Shown in pieces: positions 1 to 11,437 of a stretch of DNA of 64,000 nucleotides. Below the pieces are notes generated by a model, which saw only the letters and a list, made by a program, of their open reading frames with translations, made no database searches and had not been told where the DNA came from. The DNA lies in contig OY998176.1 of the NCBI GenBank assembly GCA_963921935.1, forward strand, positions 52,787,813 to 52,851,812. The letters are read 5' to 3'. Origin of the DNA: Galeruca laticollis (Eukaryota > Arthropoda > Insecta > Coleoptera > Chrysomelidae). A program made the translations under genes and the position numbers. Each line of letters begins with the position of its first letter. Position 1 is the first letter of the stretch.

Positions 1-400
1 AAATTTAACTAAGACAAACTAGTACTTGAAACGACAAAAAATAATAAACATGTGACCAGAAACCAAACAATAAACATAAACTGCTTCCAAAGAATTTATA
101 GTCATATATCTAGGTCACGGAACAGTTAAATTTGAAGTTAATAATTTCACTTTCGTCTGTATATGTTACGAAACAGAATAATTTGACTTTTTTTTCGTAT
201 TTTATTCAGAAAATCATACGATGGCCGCTAGATATCTATACTAAATAACAAAAACGCATGTATTACAGAATACGCAGATTATAAATTTTTCATTCTTCAC
301 CCTACAAAAATATATTTTTTCATTAAGCTATTGCATTAGCTTCTATCGCGGGCCTTGAGCGTGGAGACCGAATCCAGAAATTCCGTAACGAAAATAACCT
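1..400. other. AT-rich sequence, nothing recognised
   Basis: No open frame or known motif was found. It may belong to an intron of bark further upstream, or to older repeat sequence ahead of the truncated BEL/Pao element. Confidence 0.4.
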
Positions 401-1006
401 GACACTGATACGAGGACTGCCCAATAAATGTTGATACTTTTGTGACGATACAAGGACTGTCTTAGAAATTCATCTCAATCAAATCGAGAGAAACTCAATT
501 TGTAAGGAAAATTCTTATAGTCACGAAGTGATTTCAAGGTTAATGAAATCTTTTTACGTCGACAATGTCCTAATAAGTGTACCAAATGAAGAATTTCTCA
601 ACCGATTCATGGAACAGCCGACTAAAATTTTGGCTGGTGGAAGGTTTGAGTTGAGAGGGTGGGAACATTCTTAACCAGAAAATTCGAAGCAAAAAGCAAT
701 ATCCTTGGTCTTATCTGGAATCGTAAATTGGACACACTGGAACTTTCACTAGAATGGTTTGACAAAACGTACGATATTATCTGCAGCTCATAAACTCTAC
801 GATCCCATTGGTTTTCAAGTCCAGTACTGATCCCAAAACTATTACTGCAGAAGACTTGGTTTTTGAATTTGGGTTGGGATGATGAAATCGATGGAGAAAT
901 TCGTGAAACATTTCTAAAATGGTTACAAGATCTACCTCATTTGGCTTCTGTTAAGATTCCTCGATGGATAGCAACAAATTTGACTATTTCGACAACTCAA
1001 TCTGTA
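400..1006 (+). mobile_element. BEL/Pao retrotransposon A, reverse transcriptase end (5' piece)
   Basis: Broken frames translate to the distal part of a Pao-type reverse transcriptase: FYVDNVLIS near 550-580 (the family normally has YVDDV, so the second Asp is changed), a GGRFELRGWEHS block near 635-675, then the connection region with an open stretch at 863-1048 reading LGWDDEIDGEIRETFLKWL and ending IPRW. Gag, protease and the N-terminal RT are absent, so the element is 5'-truncated. It is interrupted at the TA at 1005-1006 by a DNA transposon, and resumes at 3717. Frameshifts and stops make it a pseudogene. Confidence 0.75.
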
Positions 1007-3716
1007 CAGGGTGTCCCAAATTGGTGTGTTTTGCAGGGTGTCTCGTAAACTAGAAGAGATAGAAGAAAAGCAGTTAGGATGTTATGACTTCTTTTTTGTT
1101 AAAGTAACGATAGCCTAACTAAATCTTTATTAACTCCCTGCAGTTGGAAGATACAGGGCGATTATTGAAAACTGTCGAAAACTACAAGGTACTATAACTT
1201 CTTGATTAAGAAAAATATAAAAAAACGTTATAAAAACTTTTGATAGATATAATATTAAAGAGTGCAGTGGCGCACATAATTTTTGTGTTAGGGGGCTCAT
1301 TAAGGAAATATAATGCAAAGTTATGTTGTTTTAAATAGGACACCGTGTATATTTTGACGTTTTTCGTTTCCATTTTTAATTCTCATTCGCCCGATATAAC
1401 ATATTATATATCTATTTTCAATGGTTGGAACTACAGTGTAAATAAACCATTTATGAATGTTATCAGGTGAAACACCCTTACACTCAGTAACAAAATTTAA
1501 CATTTTATTATAATGATACTGATGGGTGACAATTTAATTTATCAAAATTATAATTAATAAAAAATAAAACCAGATAAAAAAATAAAAACAATAAACTTAT
1601 GAAACAACAAGAAATATTGTAACAACTAATCTACCTATAACTAATTTTATTAGACTGATAAAATTACATTAAATGTTCAAAATGTCCTCCGTTTTCATCG
1701 ATTAAAAAGTTTTTCGTTTAAATAATCTTCAACCAATTCAGCATTAACAGAAATAAATCAGTGAACTAAAAACAAAGTAGGTAAATATAGCTGATTATTG
1801 ATTGTAAGTACCTATATTATTATTATTTTGAAATTATTGAATCCGTTTTTTGGTAAATAACATCACGAAATAAGACGTCTGTATTTTCTTACTGATTTCA
1901 CTTTTATTTCAAATTATGTTTATTCTGATATGTTGTTATATTTTAGTTTGTTCACCTCAATTGACATGATTGTTATATCTTATAAAAATGTTCATTTCAT
2001 CAAGTAGGCTTTGGTCCTCTTACCATGGAAAATAAAACAAAACCTGTGTTGCCTGTCAGAGTTAATTTTACGACGTGCAGTCTTGTCAACAACATGAATT
2101 TTGAAAATTATGAAAAATATTATATGCATGTGGCATATATTCAATGTCAAAAGAATGTAAGTGATGCGTCTGAAGCAACCTGACAAGAGAATTTTTAAAA
2201 ACCTCGATTCAAATTTAATCGAGTATGGATGTTTTGTGAAACCACGGCGTAAGTACGAAAAGAATCATGAAGAGAGGTAAATGATATATCCAAGCACATC
2301 ATGAATCTTCTCTGCGTCAAATTGAAAATGAAATAGGTGTTCGAAAAACTACTGCATGAAGGATTTTAAAGAAATATAAATTTAGACCTTATCGGACATC
2401 CGTCCGTCAAAAATTATACCCAAACGATTTTTTGAGAACACAATTTGCATAGTGAACAGCCAAATTTTTATTTAAAGGTAATATCTAGCGATGAAGCTCG
2501 CATAAGCAGTGCAGGAATATTTAACAGACATAATGAACTATATTGGAATGACTCAAATCCACACTTAATTCAGGGGGAGATCAGGAGACAAGGCAGATTC
2601 GGCTTTAACGTTAGTTGTTTTGTCAAACATAAGAAATCAGTTTATCATATATTTGATGATAAACTAACTGCTGCTGGATATATAGATATCTTGGAAATAA
2701 ACTTACACCAACTTTTGGAGGAAGAAGTGTTGGCTGACACATTTTGGTTCCAATAAGACGGAGCACCTGCCCATAATGCTCTTCATTGGAGATTACTTAA
2801 ACAAAAATTTTCTAATCGGTGGATTGGTACTTATGGACCGGTTAGGTGGCCCCCTCGTTCTCCGGTAGTAAATACTCCTGATTTTTTTATTTGGGATTTT
2901 AAAAAAATAATATTTACAAGACTAACTTCGAGATTAGGAAAGATTTATTACAAAATATTCATGACGCATTTAGAAAAATGAAGCCAGTGCACATTCTCAA
3001 TAGTGTAAGATCAGTAAGAAAAAGGTGTCAATTATTATTACAACAAAACGGAGGACATTTTGAACATTCAATGTAATTCTTACATTCTAATAAAATTAGT
3101 TATAGGTAGATTAGTTGTTGTTGTTTCATAAGTTTATTGTTTTTATTTTTTTAATTGGGTCTATTTTTCATTAATTATAATTTTGATAAATTAAATTGTC
3201 ACCCATCAGTATCATTATAATAAAATGTTAAATTTTGTTACTGAGTGTAAGGGTGTTTCACCTGATAACATCTATAAATGGTTTATTTGTACAGTAGCTC
3301 CAACCATTGAAAATGGATATATAATATGTCATATCAGGTGAATGAGAATTAAAAAAGGAAACGAAATACATCAAAATATACAGGGTGTCCCATTTAAAAC
3401 AACATAAGTTTGCGTTATATTTCCTTATTGAGCCCCCTAACAAAAAAATTATGTGCGCCACTGAACTCTTTGATATTATATCTATCAAAAGTTTATATAA
3501 TGTTTTTTAATATTTTTCTTAATTAAGAAGTTATAGTACCTTGTAGGTTTCGACAGTTTTCAATAATCGTCCTGTATCTTTCAACTGCAGGGAGTTACTA
3601 AAGATTTAATTAGGCTATCGTTGCTTTAACAAAAAAAGAAGTCATAATATCTTAACTGCTTTTCTTCTATCTCTTCTAGTTTACGAGATCAAAACACACC
3701 AATTTGGGACACCCTG
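1007..3716 (+). mobile_element. Tc1/mariner-type element with about 0.67-kb terminal inverted repeats
   Basis: The ends are perfect mirror images: CAGGGTGTCCCAAATTGG at 1007 and its complement ending at 3716, each bordered by TA (1005-1006 and 3717-3718), the target duplication of the superfamily. The inverted repeats extend from 1007 to about 1690 and from about 3050 to 3716, with small differences; they include the ATGTCCTCCGTTTT / complement segment at the inner edge. The unique middle holds the transposase remnant. It sits inside BEL/Pao element A, whose coding sequence resumes on the other side. Confidence 0.85.
2300..2890 (+). pseudogene. IS630/Tc1/mariner-type transposase, broken
   Basis: Reading frames give a C-terminal DNA-binding stretch (YKFRPYRTSVRQKLYPNDF, about 2370-2430) and a catalytic core with SSDEARISSAGIFNRHNELYW at about 2485-2555, where the DE pair follows the family's first catalytic Asp. 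An in-frame TAA at 2754-2756 breaks the otherwise typical DGAPAH motif, which continues as WIGTYGPVRWPPRSPVVNTPDFF. In the family the Asp follows SP; here it reads SPVV. At least one frameshift lies upstream near 2440. The gene cannot make active transposase, but the long intact terminal repeats could be mobilised in trans. Confidence 0.75.
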
Positions 3717-5677
3717 TACATGTTTTCTGTGATGTAAGTGCAAACGCTTATGCAGCTTTTATATACCTCAGAACAGAATTGGATGATGGTGAAGACTAGT
3801 TGAAGCCAAATCCCGAGTAGCACCTATTAAAAGGTTAACCATACCCCGTCTCGAACTTTTGGCCGCAACAATTGGACTAAGAATGTTTCGAAATTTTCAG
3901 ACTAACTATGAAGTCAATCTTTATGTATTTAATTGGTCTGACTGGTACCATGTTCCTGGTGAAATTAATCCAGCAGATCTTCCATCTCGAGACTGTTTAA
4001 CTAAATTCCTAAAAGATGAAATATTGTGGAAGGGTCCAATTTCACAATGGCCTATTCAATCGATTATAACGAAAAAAAAATTAACTACGAGAGGAGGAAA
4101 ACAGTTGTTTCCGTTCTATCTGTGTCTGATGATTATGCATTGTACTATAAGTATTTCTCAAAATTTAGCAAAATTATTAACATGATTGCCTGGATCAAAC
4201 GATTCATCAATAACTGTACAAAAAACTATGTTAAAAAAGAAAAATTTCCTAATACTGACGATGAAATATTAATCAGGGTGCGAACCAAAATTGCAGATAG
4301 AGCTGATGCAGAGAATTTTCGTATGTCGTATGTTTTGCCATCAAATTATGAAGTTGTGAAACATTTGATTTTTGAAGAACACATCAGTTCAAGTTCAAGG
4401 TTTGATGAGTATCCCTAGAGGAAATTACTGGATTCTTCAATGTAGACGCACTATTAAATCAGTAATTACTAGATGTATCACTTGCAGGAGATTCAAAGGA
4501 AAACTGATTGAATCTCCCGCCATATGTCTTTCAGAAAACAGAGTTCGTGATGCTGCAGTGTTCGAGATTGTAGGCATAGATATAGCAAGACCTTTTTATC
4601 TCAAATCAAATAAAAAGGTTTGGATCGTACTGTATAATTGTGATATCTACCGACCTGTGCACCTTGAACTAACGTCATCCTTGTCAAGCAATGCGTTTAT
4701 GCAGACACTAAGAAGATTTATTGCCCGCAAAGGTCGACCTACAATAATATATACATACTGCGGAACAAATTTGGTTGGGTGCGCAAACGCTTTCAAAGAC
4801 TTGAATTGGTTAGATATAGCACAAAGATGTATAACAATTCACCAAATAGACTGGAAAATGAATCCCTCCAACAGCTGCTTGGTGGGGAGGCTGATGAGAG
4901 CGCCTTATACGGCTGATGGAAGAATTGTTAAGAAACACTCTTGGAAAAACGAGGCTTGATTTCGAAGAATTACAGAGCGTTCTCTGTGATTGTGAAGCCG
5001 TTTTAAATGCCCGTCCACTCAAATACATGTCCGAGGATCCAAATGTTTGTACTGTTCTCACACCTGCATTGTTCCTACAATATATTAAAGAAGTTGAACT
5101 GACTGATCTTGATTTAGTTGAAGCCAAAGATCTAAGTAGGCGTTTAAAGTATCGTTTGAAACTCAGAAAAGATTTCAACAATAGATTCAAGTCTGAATAT
5201 TTGGGCCAACTCACTCTTTTTTCAAAAAAACTTCTGAGAGAATGGCCTGTGAGCCGTGTGATTGATATTTTACCTGGACGTGATGGAATAGTCAGATTGG
5301 TTAAGCTGAAAACTGCCACATGTGAGCTGCTGAGGCCAGTACAACGAATTACTTTATTGAAAATGAAGAATTCGAAAGATTTGCCCAAACCTACAGTGTC
5401 AAAAAGAGCTAGAAATATTCGAACAGAAAGTAAAGATGACAAGTTGTCAAAGAAATCAACAATTAGAGAGCACGTGAAGACATATAAAAGTTCCTGAGAT
5501 ATATGGATATTGATTGTGCCATGATTACACAAGGTGGGAGTGTGTTGGAAGAGACCTTGTATTATTTTTAGGTTTTGTTTTTGATTTTGACAGTTGACAA
5601 TTCAATTTAATTTAATTCATACATATGTAATGTCACATTACTTTCTTATAATAAAGTTACTAACTTGAAGTAGTTTT
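3717..5677 (+). mobile_element. BEL/Pao retrotransposon A, RNase H, integrase and start of 3' LTR
   Basis: After the inserted DNA transposon the frame resumes with VFCDVSANAYAAF (RNase H-like, 3720-3760). The integrase follows with zinc-binding H2C2 remains (CRRTIKSVITRCITCRRFKG, 4440-4500), the first catalytic Asp in VGIDIARPF (about 4570-4600), and YCGTNLVG at about 4755-4780 where the family has a second catalytic Asp before C/NGTNFVGA; here that position codes for Tyr. The C-terminal integrase domain is open from 4916 to 5497. A purine run GGTGGGAG at 5533-5540 precedes TGTGTTGG, the likely start of the 3' LTR, which is cut at 5677 by a Gypsy element. Stops and frameshifts show the element is dead. 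Confidence 0.8.
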
Positions 5678-5912
5678 TGTAACATGTGCCGTTCCGAGCG
5701 GATATAAAATAAACATCAAATCAGTTCTAGTAACACTGCTTTTATTCATTGAGGTGAAAGTAATACATCAAAATTGACAAGCTGTCAGAAACTAATAGAT
5801 CACCTACTGGACTAGAGAACTATAACCATGTCTAGTACACAGGTGGTGGTACAAGCAAGAATTTAGAAGATATGAGGTATTAACTTACAGGCACAAGTAT
5901 CTATATAATACA
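5678..5912 (-). repeat. Gypsy A 3' LTR
   Basis: Copy of the sequence at 10180-10413, with TG...CA ends. The neighbouring polypurine tract on the minus strand (AGGAGGGGA) defines its inner edge at 5912. Confidence 0.88.
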
Positions 5913-5919
5913 TCCCCTC

Positions 5920-6450
5920 CTATAAGTTAAGATTTTCCGGTTTTTTTATTACATGACCAGATTTAGTTTTAACACCGTGATCTAAAACTTTTGAACTGGA
6001 TAATGAAGATTTTGGTAAAGCTTCCGGTGAAGGGCTTTTATTTTTAAGCAACACGACAGGCTGAGCTTCGATATGACTACCATCTAAGTCAGGCTCTTTA
6101 GTTTTAGGAACATAATCATGTAATGATTCTTTAAGGTCAATTCGCTTATGCCTGACCAGATTGCCAAAAGAATCTTTTACGATGTAAGATCCAGGAGAGC
6201 TGTAATTAGAAACAATTTGTGCAGGCTCCCACTTATTCTTTACAGGGTCAAAAATTGTTACATTGGCTTTAGGGTCCAAAGGTTTTAGATCTTTACTATT
6301 CTTATTATACTGATACTTGTTTATATTCGGGCTGTGTAACAATTTCTCAGAAACGTCTTCACAGAGTTTGGGTTGCAACAAACTGGAATTTATCGGCACT
6401 TTTGTCTTACAAATCCTATTCATTAATAACTGTGCAGGTGAGTGACCCAT
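5920..6450 (-). pseudogene. Gypsy A integrase C-terminal part
   Basis: Open frame of 176 codons beginning MGHSPAQLLMNRICKTKVP, the stretch that follows the integrase core in Gypsy elements, then a basic segment with PVKNKWEPAQIVSNYSSPGSYIV that fits the small beta-barrel C-terminal domain. It ends next to the polypurine tract. About 90 bases with stops separate it from the core frame. Confidence 0.72.
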
Positions 6451-6542
6451 ATACTTTAGCGGTCAATTTCTATATTGCAATAAAGTGGTATGTATGTCAG
6501 AATTTTCTTATAAACATTTTTTTAGAATTTTCTTACCTATAT

Positions 6543-7794
6543 CTACTCCTTTTTCTTCCGGTCCATTAGATTGTAATAAGGGCTTCGCAGACTAACTTCA
6601 GAATTCCAGTTCTTTGCAAACGTCTTAAATTCTAGGCTATTAAATGGTACATTGTCAGCAGTTACTTTATCAGGTGATCCGTGTACAGACAAAACAGATT
6701 TTAAAGTCAAAATAACTGATTTTGCAGATTTGTCTTTGATTTGAGGCACTTCCAGCCAATTAGAGTAGGAATCAAATACAATAAGGAAACTTTTATTAGC
6801 ATATGAAAAAATATATAGCCCCACTCTTTCCCATGGACGTTTAGGTAATTTGTAAGGTAATAGCGACTCTTTCTTCTGTTTTTTAGCAAAAGTTTCACAA
6901 ATATGACATTTTTTAACATAGGCTTCAATATCAACAGATTACCCTGGCCAATAAAATATTTGTCTCGCACGATTCTTGAATTTTTCAATGCCAACATGAC
7001 ACTCGTGCAATAATTTAATCATATCCCTTTTTACAGAAGATGGAACAATTTTCTCACCAAAAAACAACAATTTATCAACATAGCTTAGGTTATCTTTGAT
7101 TTTATAATAATGCCTTACAGAAACAGGAACTTCATACTTATTATTGGGCCAGCCTTCATTATGAAAGTTAATGACTAGTTTAAGAACCTCATCTTTCAAG
7201 ATTTCTTGCCTGAACTTTTCTTTTCTCTCTTCAGACATAGCCAAATTCTTTGACACAGAGTGTACTGCAAAATTAAATTCTTTATCAGACTTCAACCCAG
7301 TTTCTGGCAAGAAGGCTCTCGAAAGAATATCAGACACATAGAGAAATTTGCCAGGTTTGTAATTCACTGTAATGTTATAATTTAGTAATCGGAGTCTCAT
7401 CCGTTGCAAGCGACATGAAATAGATGCTAGATCTTTTTTCATTATTGTTTCCAATGGTTTGTGATCCGAGTTATTACATAAAATAATGAAACTTTTGTGT
7501 GGCGAACACAATTGCTAGCATTTCTTTCTCTATTTGTGCATACTTTTGCTCACAGGGAGTTAAGCTCCTAGACGCGAAAGCTATCGGGTGACCTTCTTGA
7601 GACAGACACGCACCTAGACCATCCTTAGATGCATCGGTGTATATTTCTATAGTTTTTGATGAATCGAAAAATGACAGAATTGGGGCATTAGTTAACATGT
7701 TTTTTAGCTTTGTTAGAGATTCATCGTGCGATTCAGTCCAATTCCAATCAACATCATTTCTGGTCAAGTTTCTCAATGGGGCTATTTTGGACAC
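6543..7794 (-). pseudogene. Gypsy A RNase H and integrase (N-terminal and core)
   Basis: RNase H is seen at 7794-7474 with IEIYTDASKDGLGACL and SLTPCEQKYAQIEKEMLAI. The frame 7511-6939 continues with the end of RNase H (DHKPLETIMKKDLA) and the integrase zinc-finger region ending in RQIFYWPG. Core domain pieces at 6997-6543 include FDSYSNWLEVPQIKDKSAKS and, near 6650, VTADNVPFNS, where the family carries a catalytic Asp followed by NG. Stops and shifts separate the pieces. Confidence 0.78.
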
Positions 7795-7936
7795 ATATTA
7801 GGTAAAAATTTGCCTAAATATTTAGCCATACCTAATATTCTTAGCAACCCAGTTTTGTCTTTTGGTTTTGGCATTTCTAAAATAGGTTTGACATAATTTT
7901 GATTCAGTTTAACTCCTTCCTTTGAGTAAATTTGAC

Positions 7937-9009
7937 CTATAAACCCCATTTAGATTTAAATTGAATTTTCTCTTTGTTGAATCTAATATTATATTTTTGT
8001 GCTCTTTCCAAAACCAACCGTAAATTATTATCATGTTCAGTTTCATTAATGTCTGTTATAATAAGGTCATCGAAATACAGGCCTACGCCTTCAAAATCAC
8101 CGAATATTTCATAGTTTTGTTTTTGAAAGACCTCAGGAGCTGAACAAATTCCGGAAGGTAAACGACAAAACGCATACATTCCAAATGGCGTTCCACAATA
8201 TTCTTGACTCTGTTCATCAATACGAATTTGAAAGTAACCGTCTTTCATGTCCAAGACTAAAATATTCTTTATTGTTAAGTTTAACAGCTATTTCTTCTGC
8301 TGTAGGTATTAAAAATCTTTCTCGTTTTATTGCCAAATTCAAGTATTTTGGATCAAAGCACAAGCGTAAATCTTTGTTTTTCTTTCCAACTATCACTAAA
8401 GGGTTCAACCATTCAGTCGGTTTATAAATTTTTCTTGATTCCTTGTTTTTCAAGGTCATAAACTTAAGTTTTAGACAGTCATGCAGAGCAATTAGAATCC
8501 GTCTGAGTGGTTGAACTACAGGAATTGCACCTTCTCTCAATGCCATATGATGTTCTCTAAGAAAAGAACCAAGACCCCCAAAAACGACAGGATATCTTCT
8601 AACAACATTATCAACTGACAAGACTCTGCAAATATTGTGCGTCTACTCTTCTAACCAAGTTTATATCAACGCAATCAACACAACTCAGTAATAGCAATTC
8701 ATCATTATCACTAACTGTAAAAAATATGTTTTTAACAATGTTGTTAACTTGACATTTTGAGGTGATTTCTCCTAATGAAGTGAATACATAATCAGAATTG
8801 CTATAAGGAGCTAGTTTGACTTTAGTTTTTTGCATTTTGTCAAGTAACTCTAGTTTTCTAACAATATTCAACTTTAAAATGCTTACTTCACATCCAGTAT
8901 CTAACTTGAATGTTACCTTATGTCCTTCAACATCAATTGCCTGCAACCATGACATTGCCTTCTTCGCATTATTGACAGTATCAACTTTTCTTATTGACTG
9001 GACATACAA
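7937..9009 (-). pseudogene. Gypsy A protease and reverse transcriptase
   Basis: Protease: KLDTGCEVSILKL near 8880-8910 holds the DTG active-site motif (family usual form DTGA, here DTGC). The RT follows in two overlapping frames (8621-8217 and 8254-7937): PTEWLNPLVIVGKKNKDLRLCFDPKYLN, then FGMYAFCRLPSGICSAPEVFQ, and YFDDLIIT near 8055-8080, the intact YxDD catalytic motif. A frameshift near 8250 interrupts the first palm block (expected DMKDGYFQI is present at the start of the second frame). Confidence 0.8.
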
Positions 9010-9063
9010 CTCATCAGAACTGCTCTAACAATCACTGTTTTCTGATTCACTATCGCTGTAATT

Positions 9064-9852
9064 TTATGTTTGCAAATTATGCACTTTTTTCTTACCCGAT
9101 ATTCTATCAGCTTTCTTTCTCTCCCATTTCTTCTCCTTCTGGTTAGTATTTTGTACTTTTTTGCACACACTAGCAAAATGATTGCGACCCTGGCACTTGG
9201 CACATGTTTTATTCCAAGCGGGGCACACATTTTTCTCTCGGTGTACACAAAACATGTCCCTCCTCTTTTTTTTTGAACAGTGCTTAGATTTTACAGAACT
9301 CACACTGGCTTCATTCTGCAAAACTTTCAATTGTTTTTGACTAACTTCTCTAGTTCTACAGACGTCTATTGCTTGCGACAACTTTAAATAGGATTTTCTT
9401 AACAATTCTTATCTCGTGCTTTGGTTATCGATGCCCATCACTCTCCTATCTTTTATGAACTCCTCTAATAAATTACCATAACCAGTTGTTTTTCCGGCCG
9501 TTTTTAATTCTGTCAAAAAGCTATCAAAACTGTGTCCTTCTTGTTGAGTAATGCTGTTAAATAAGAATCTCTCATATATAACATTTTTCTTGGGTTCACA
9601 GTGGTCTTTAAACTTCTTTAAGACATTGTCAAGCGTTTGTTGGTTTACCGGTAAAGGATCAAACGAGTTATAAAGATCAAGCCCATCATCACCTACTAGG
9701 TTCAATAAAATTGCAATTTTCTTTTCATCATTTCCATTACTCAAACCTGTAGCAGTCAAAAAATTATGAAATTTTTGTTCAAACTTCTGCCAGTTATCAG
9801 GCAAGCTTCCTTCAATTGACAAAGGATCTGGAGGTTTGAAGTATGATTCCAT
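9064..9852 (-). pseudogene. Gypsy A gag
   Basis: The frame starts MESYFKPPDPLSIEG at 9852 and runs through a capsid-like segment (NWQKFEQKFHNFLTATG) to a stop near 9409. It continues, after a break, as 9405-9064, where CPAWNKTCAKCQGRNHFASVC holds a CCHC-type zinc knuckle (CAKCQGRNHFASVC). The two parts lie in adjoining frames separated by a stop region at 9405-9412. Role by family: nucleocapsid and capsid protein that packages element RNA. Confidence 0.75.
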
Positions 9853-10179
9853 TGCTACTAGATACTGTTAAATCTCGCCCAATTTACTTTTTCAAAACTT
9901 GACAGCGGTTGTATGCAAAAAATGTTATGGATTTTTACAGTCACGTGAGCTTTTTGCTTTATTATGAAAGGTGTACTTACTAGTTATTCTCACGAATATA
10001 CCTAATACTAGAGTTTCGAACTATCTCACAAGAACTAGAGTATATTTATATGCAATGGATGGTACTAATCCAGCAGATACCAATTTGCTTGCTACTCCCA
10101 AACACTTTTCATTTTCAATCGAGCTATTCTAGGACGTTTTTCCAGAGTTCTGCAATCAAGTTTTTTACACCTGACACCA

Positions 10180-10413
10180 TGTAACATGTACCGATCCGAG
10201 CGGATATAAAATAAACATTAAACAAGTTCTAGTCACACTGCTTTTATTCATTGAGTTGAAAGTAATACATCAAAATTGACAAGCTGTTGGAAACTAATAG
10301 ATCACCTACTGGAATAGAGAAATATAACTATTTCTAGTACACGTTGGTGGTACAAGCAAGAATTTAGAAGATATGAGGTAATAACTTACAGGCACAAGTG
10401 TCTATATAATACA
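10180..10413 (-). repeat. Gypsy A 5' LTR
   Basis: Copy of 5678-5912. The inner edge is fixed by the adjacent TGG-starting primer-binding site on the minus strand, the outer edge by the gtttt duplication. Confidence 0.88.
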
Positions 10414-10499
10414 GTTTTGACTCTCTATTCATCAAAACGGTATATCCATAACAGTTTTAGTAGTGGACTCTTGAGAAACTGAACTAATAGCACTTTTAA

Positions 10500-10810
10500 C
10501 AGTTATCAATGTTAGGTCCCAGTACAATGTCAACTTCAAAAAGCTGCTCATCAACAATATAGTGAGTTTCTGAACGGCCATCTATAGCACTGCAAGTCTC
10601 TAAACGGTCATCAACAGTTTTGGAAGTTTCTGAACGGTCATTAGCAATATTGGGAGTTTCTGAATGGTTAGAAGAAATGACACCTTCTAGTTCTTCAAAT
10701 TCATGTAATGCGTCTACGCATTCGTACTCTTAATCTGGCAAACTATGGAAATATGCTAATACAGCTTCTGCTTGCATGGGGTCATCAAGATTCCACTTAT
10801 ACTTATCCAT
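10500..10810 (-). pseudogene. Unrecognised acidic N-terminal frame with 30-bp repeats
   Basis: From an ATG whose complement is at 10808-10810, the minus strand reads MDKYKWNLDDPMQAEAVLAY, then a TAA near 10731, and then continues in the same frame with an acidic stretch. Four imperfect 30-bp units at about 10565-10684 give a ten-residue pattern, SETxxxxDDR-like (SETPNIANDR, SETSKTVDDR, LETCSAIDGR, SETHYIVDEQ). The acidic N-terminus and the company of transposons suggest the start of a DNA transposase, but no catalytic motif is present and I do not recognise the protein. It is cut off on its 3' side near the Gypsy insertion. Confidence 0.35.
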
Positions 10811-10814
10811 TTGG

Positions 10815-11437
10815 AGAAAATGTTTTTATAACTTAAATATGGTTTCTTTTTTCAATTTATTACATTTTTGTTGTAATAATTTGAAAATGTCCTGTGGGGG
10901 GCGAGAAAATTTCTACCCACAATTAAACTTTTCTCACTAAACCTACAAACGACAAAAATCGCATTTCATCCACTAACAAGCAAGTAAACATCCCAATAAG
11001 CAGTGTTATATTTGCAAAAAATTTATATCTTACCTTTTTGACGAGTTACAATTTTTGTAGTAGAAAATCAGCACAAAATACACGTACAGTCAATTACCGA
11101 TGTTCCGTGAATTTTTTTCTGATTTTCGGCATCTCCCAGGTAGATGTTAGGACAATCAGATATGGGAAATATATTAAACGGCGCCCAATACCGATAAACC
11201 TTAAAATGAGAAGTATAATTCCCAGGTACACGCAAAGATATTAGAATAGTATAAATAATTTAGATCCCTCCACCGCTGTAGGTTAAATTCAATGTTTTTA
11301 TGTACCAATAATGTACTTGACTAATTTCAGTTTTTAGTTTGTTAGACTATAGTCAGTCTACCGTAAGATTTCTCAAAATAAAGTTTATGTGTCAATATAT
11401 GAAAAAAAGTATCTAATGTGTATTTAATTCTTTCCAG
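10815..11437. other. Intron sequence before first visible bark exon
   Basis: AT-rich, no conserved frame. It ends with a pyrimidine-rich acceptor, ATTCTTTCCAG, at 11427-11437. Confidence 0.5.

Larger units (their letters stand above)
5678..10413 (-). mobile_element. Gypsy (Ty3) LTR retrotransposon A, full length but decayed
   Basis: Two LTRs, 5678-5912 and 10180-10413, start TGTAACATG and end ATAATACA on the + strand. They are flanked by the same 5-bp target sequence, gtttt, at 5673-5677 and 10414-10418. Next to the right LTR the complement of CACCTGACACCA reads TGGTGTCAGGTG, a primer-binding site that resembles a tRNA-Leu 3' end. Next to the left LTR, TCCCCTCCT is the complement of a polypurine tract. 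Between them, right to left, are gag, protease, reverse transcriptase, RNase H and integrase in fragmented frames. The LTRs differ at several positions, so the insertion is not recent. No env-like frame was seen. Confidence 0.9.

Noticed and set aside
4810..5532. 240-codon minus-strand frame
   Set aside because: It overlaps the BEL/Pao integrase C-terminal region, which has clear family features on the + strand.
5678..10413. Errantivirus with env gene
   Set aside because: No envelope-like frame lies between the integrase and the left LTR; the integrase end abuts the polypurine tract.
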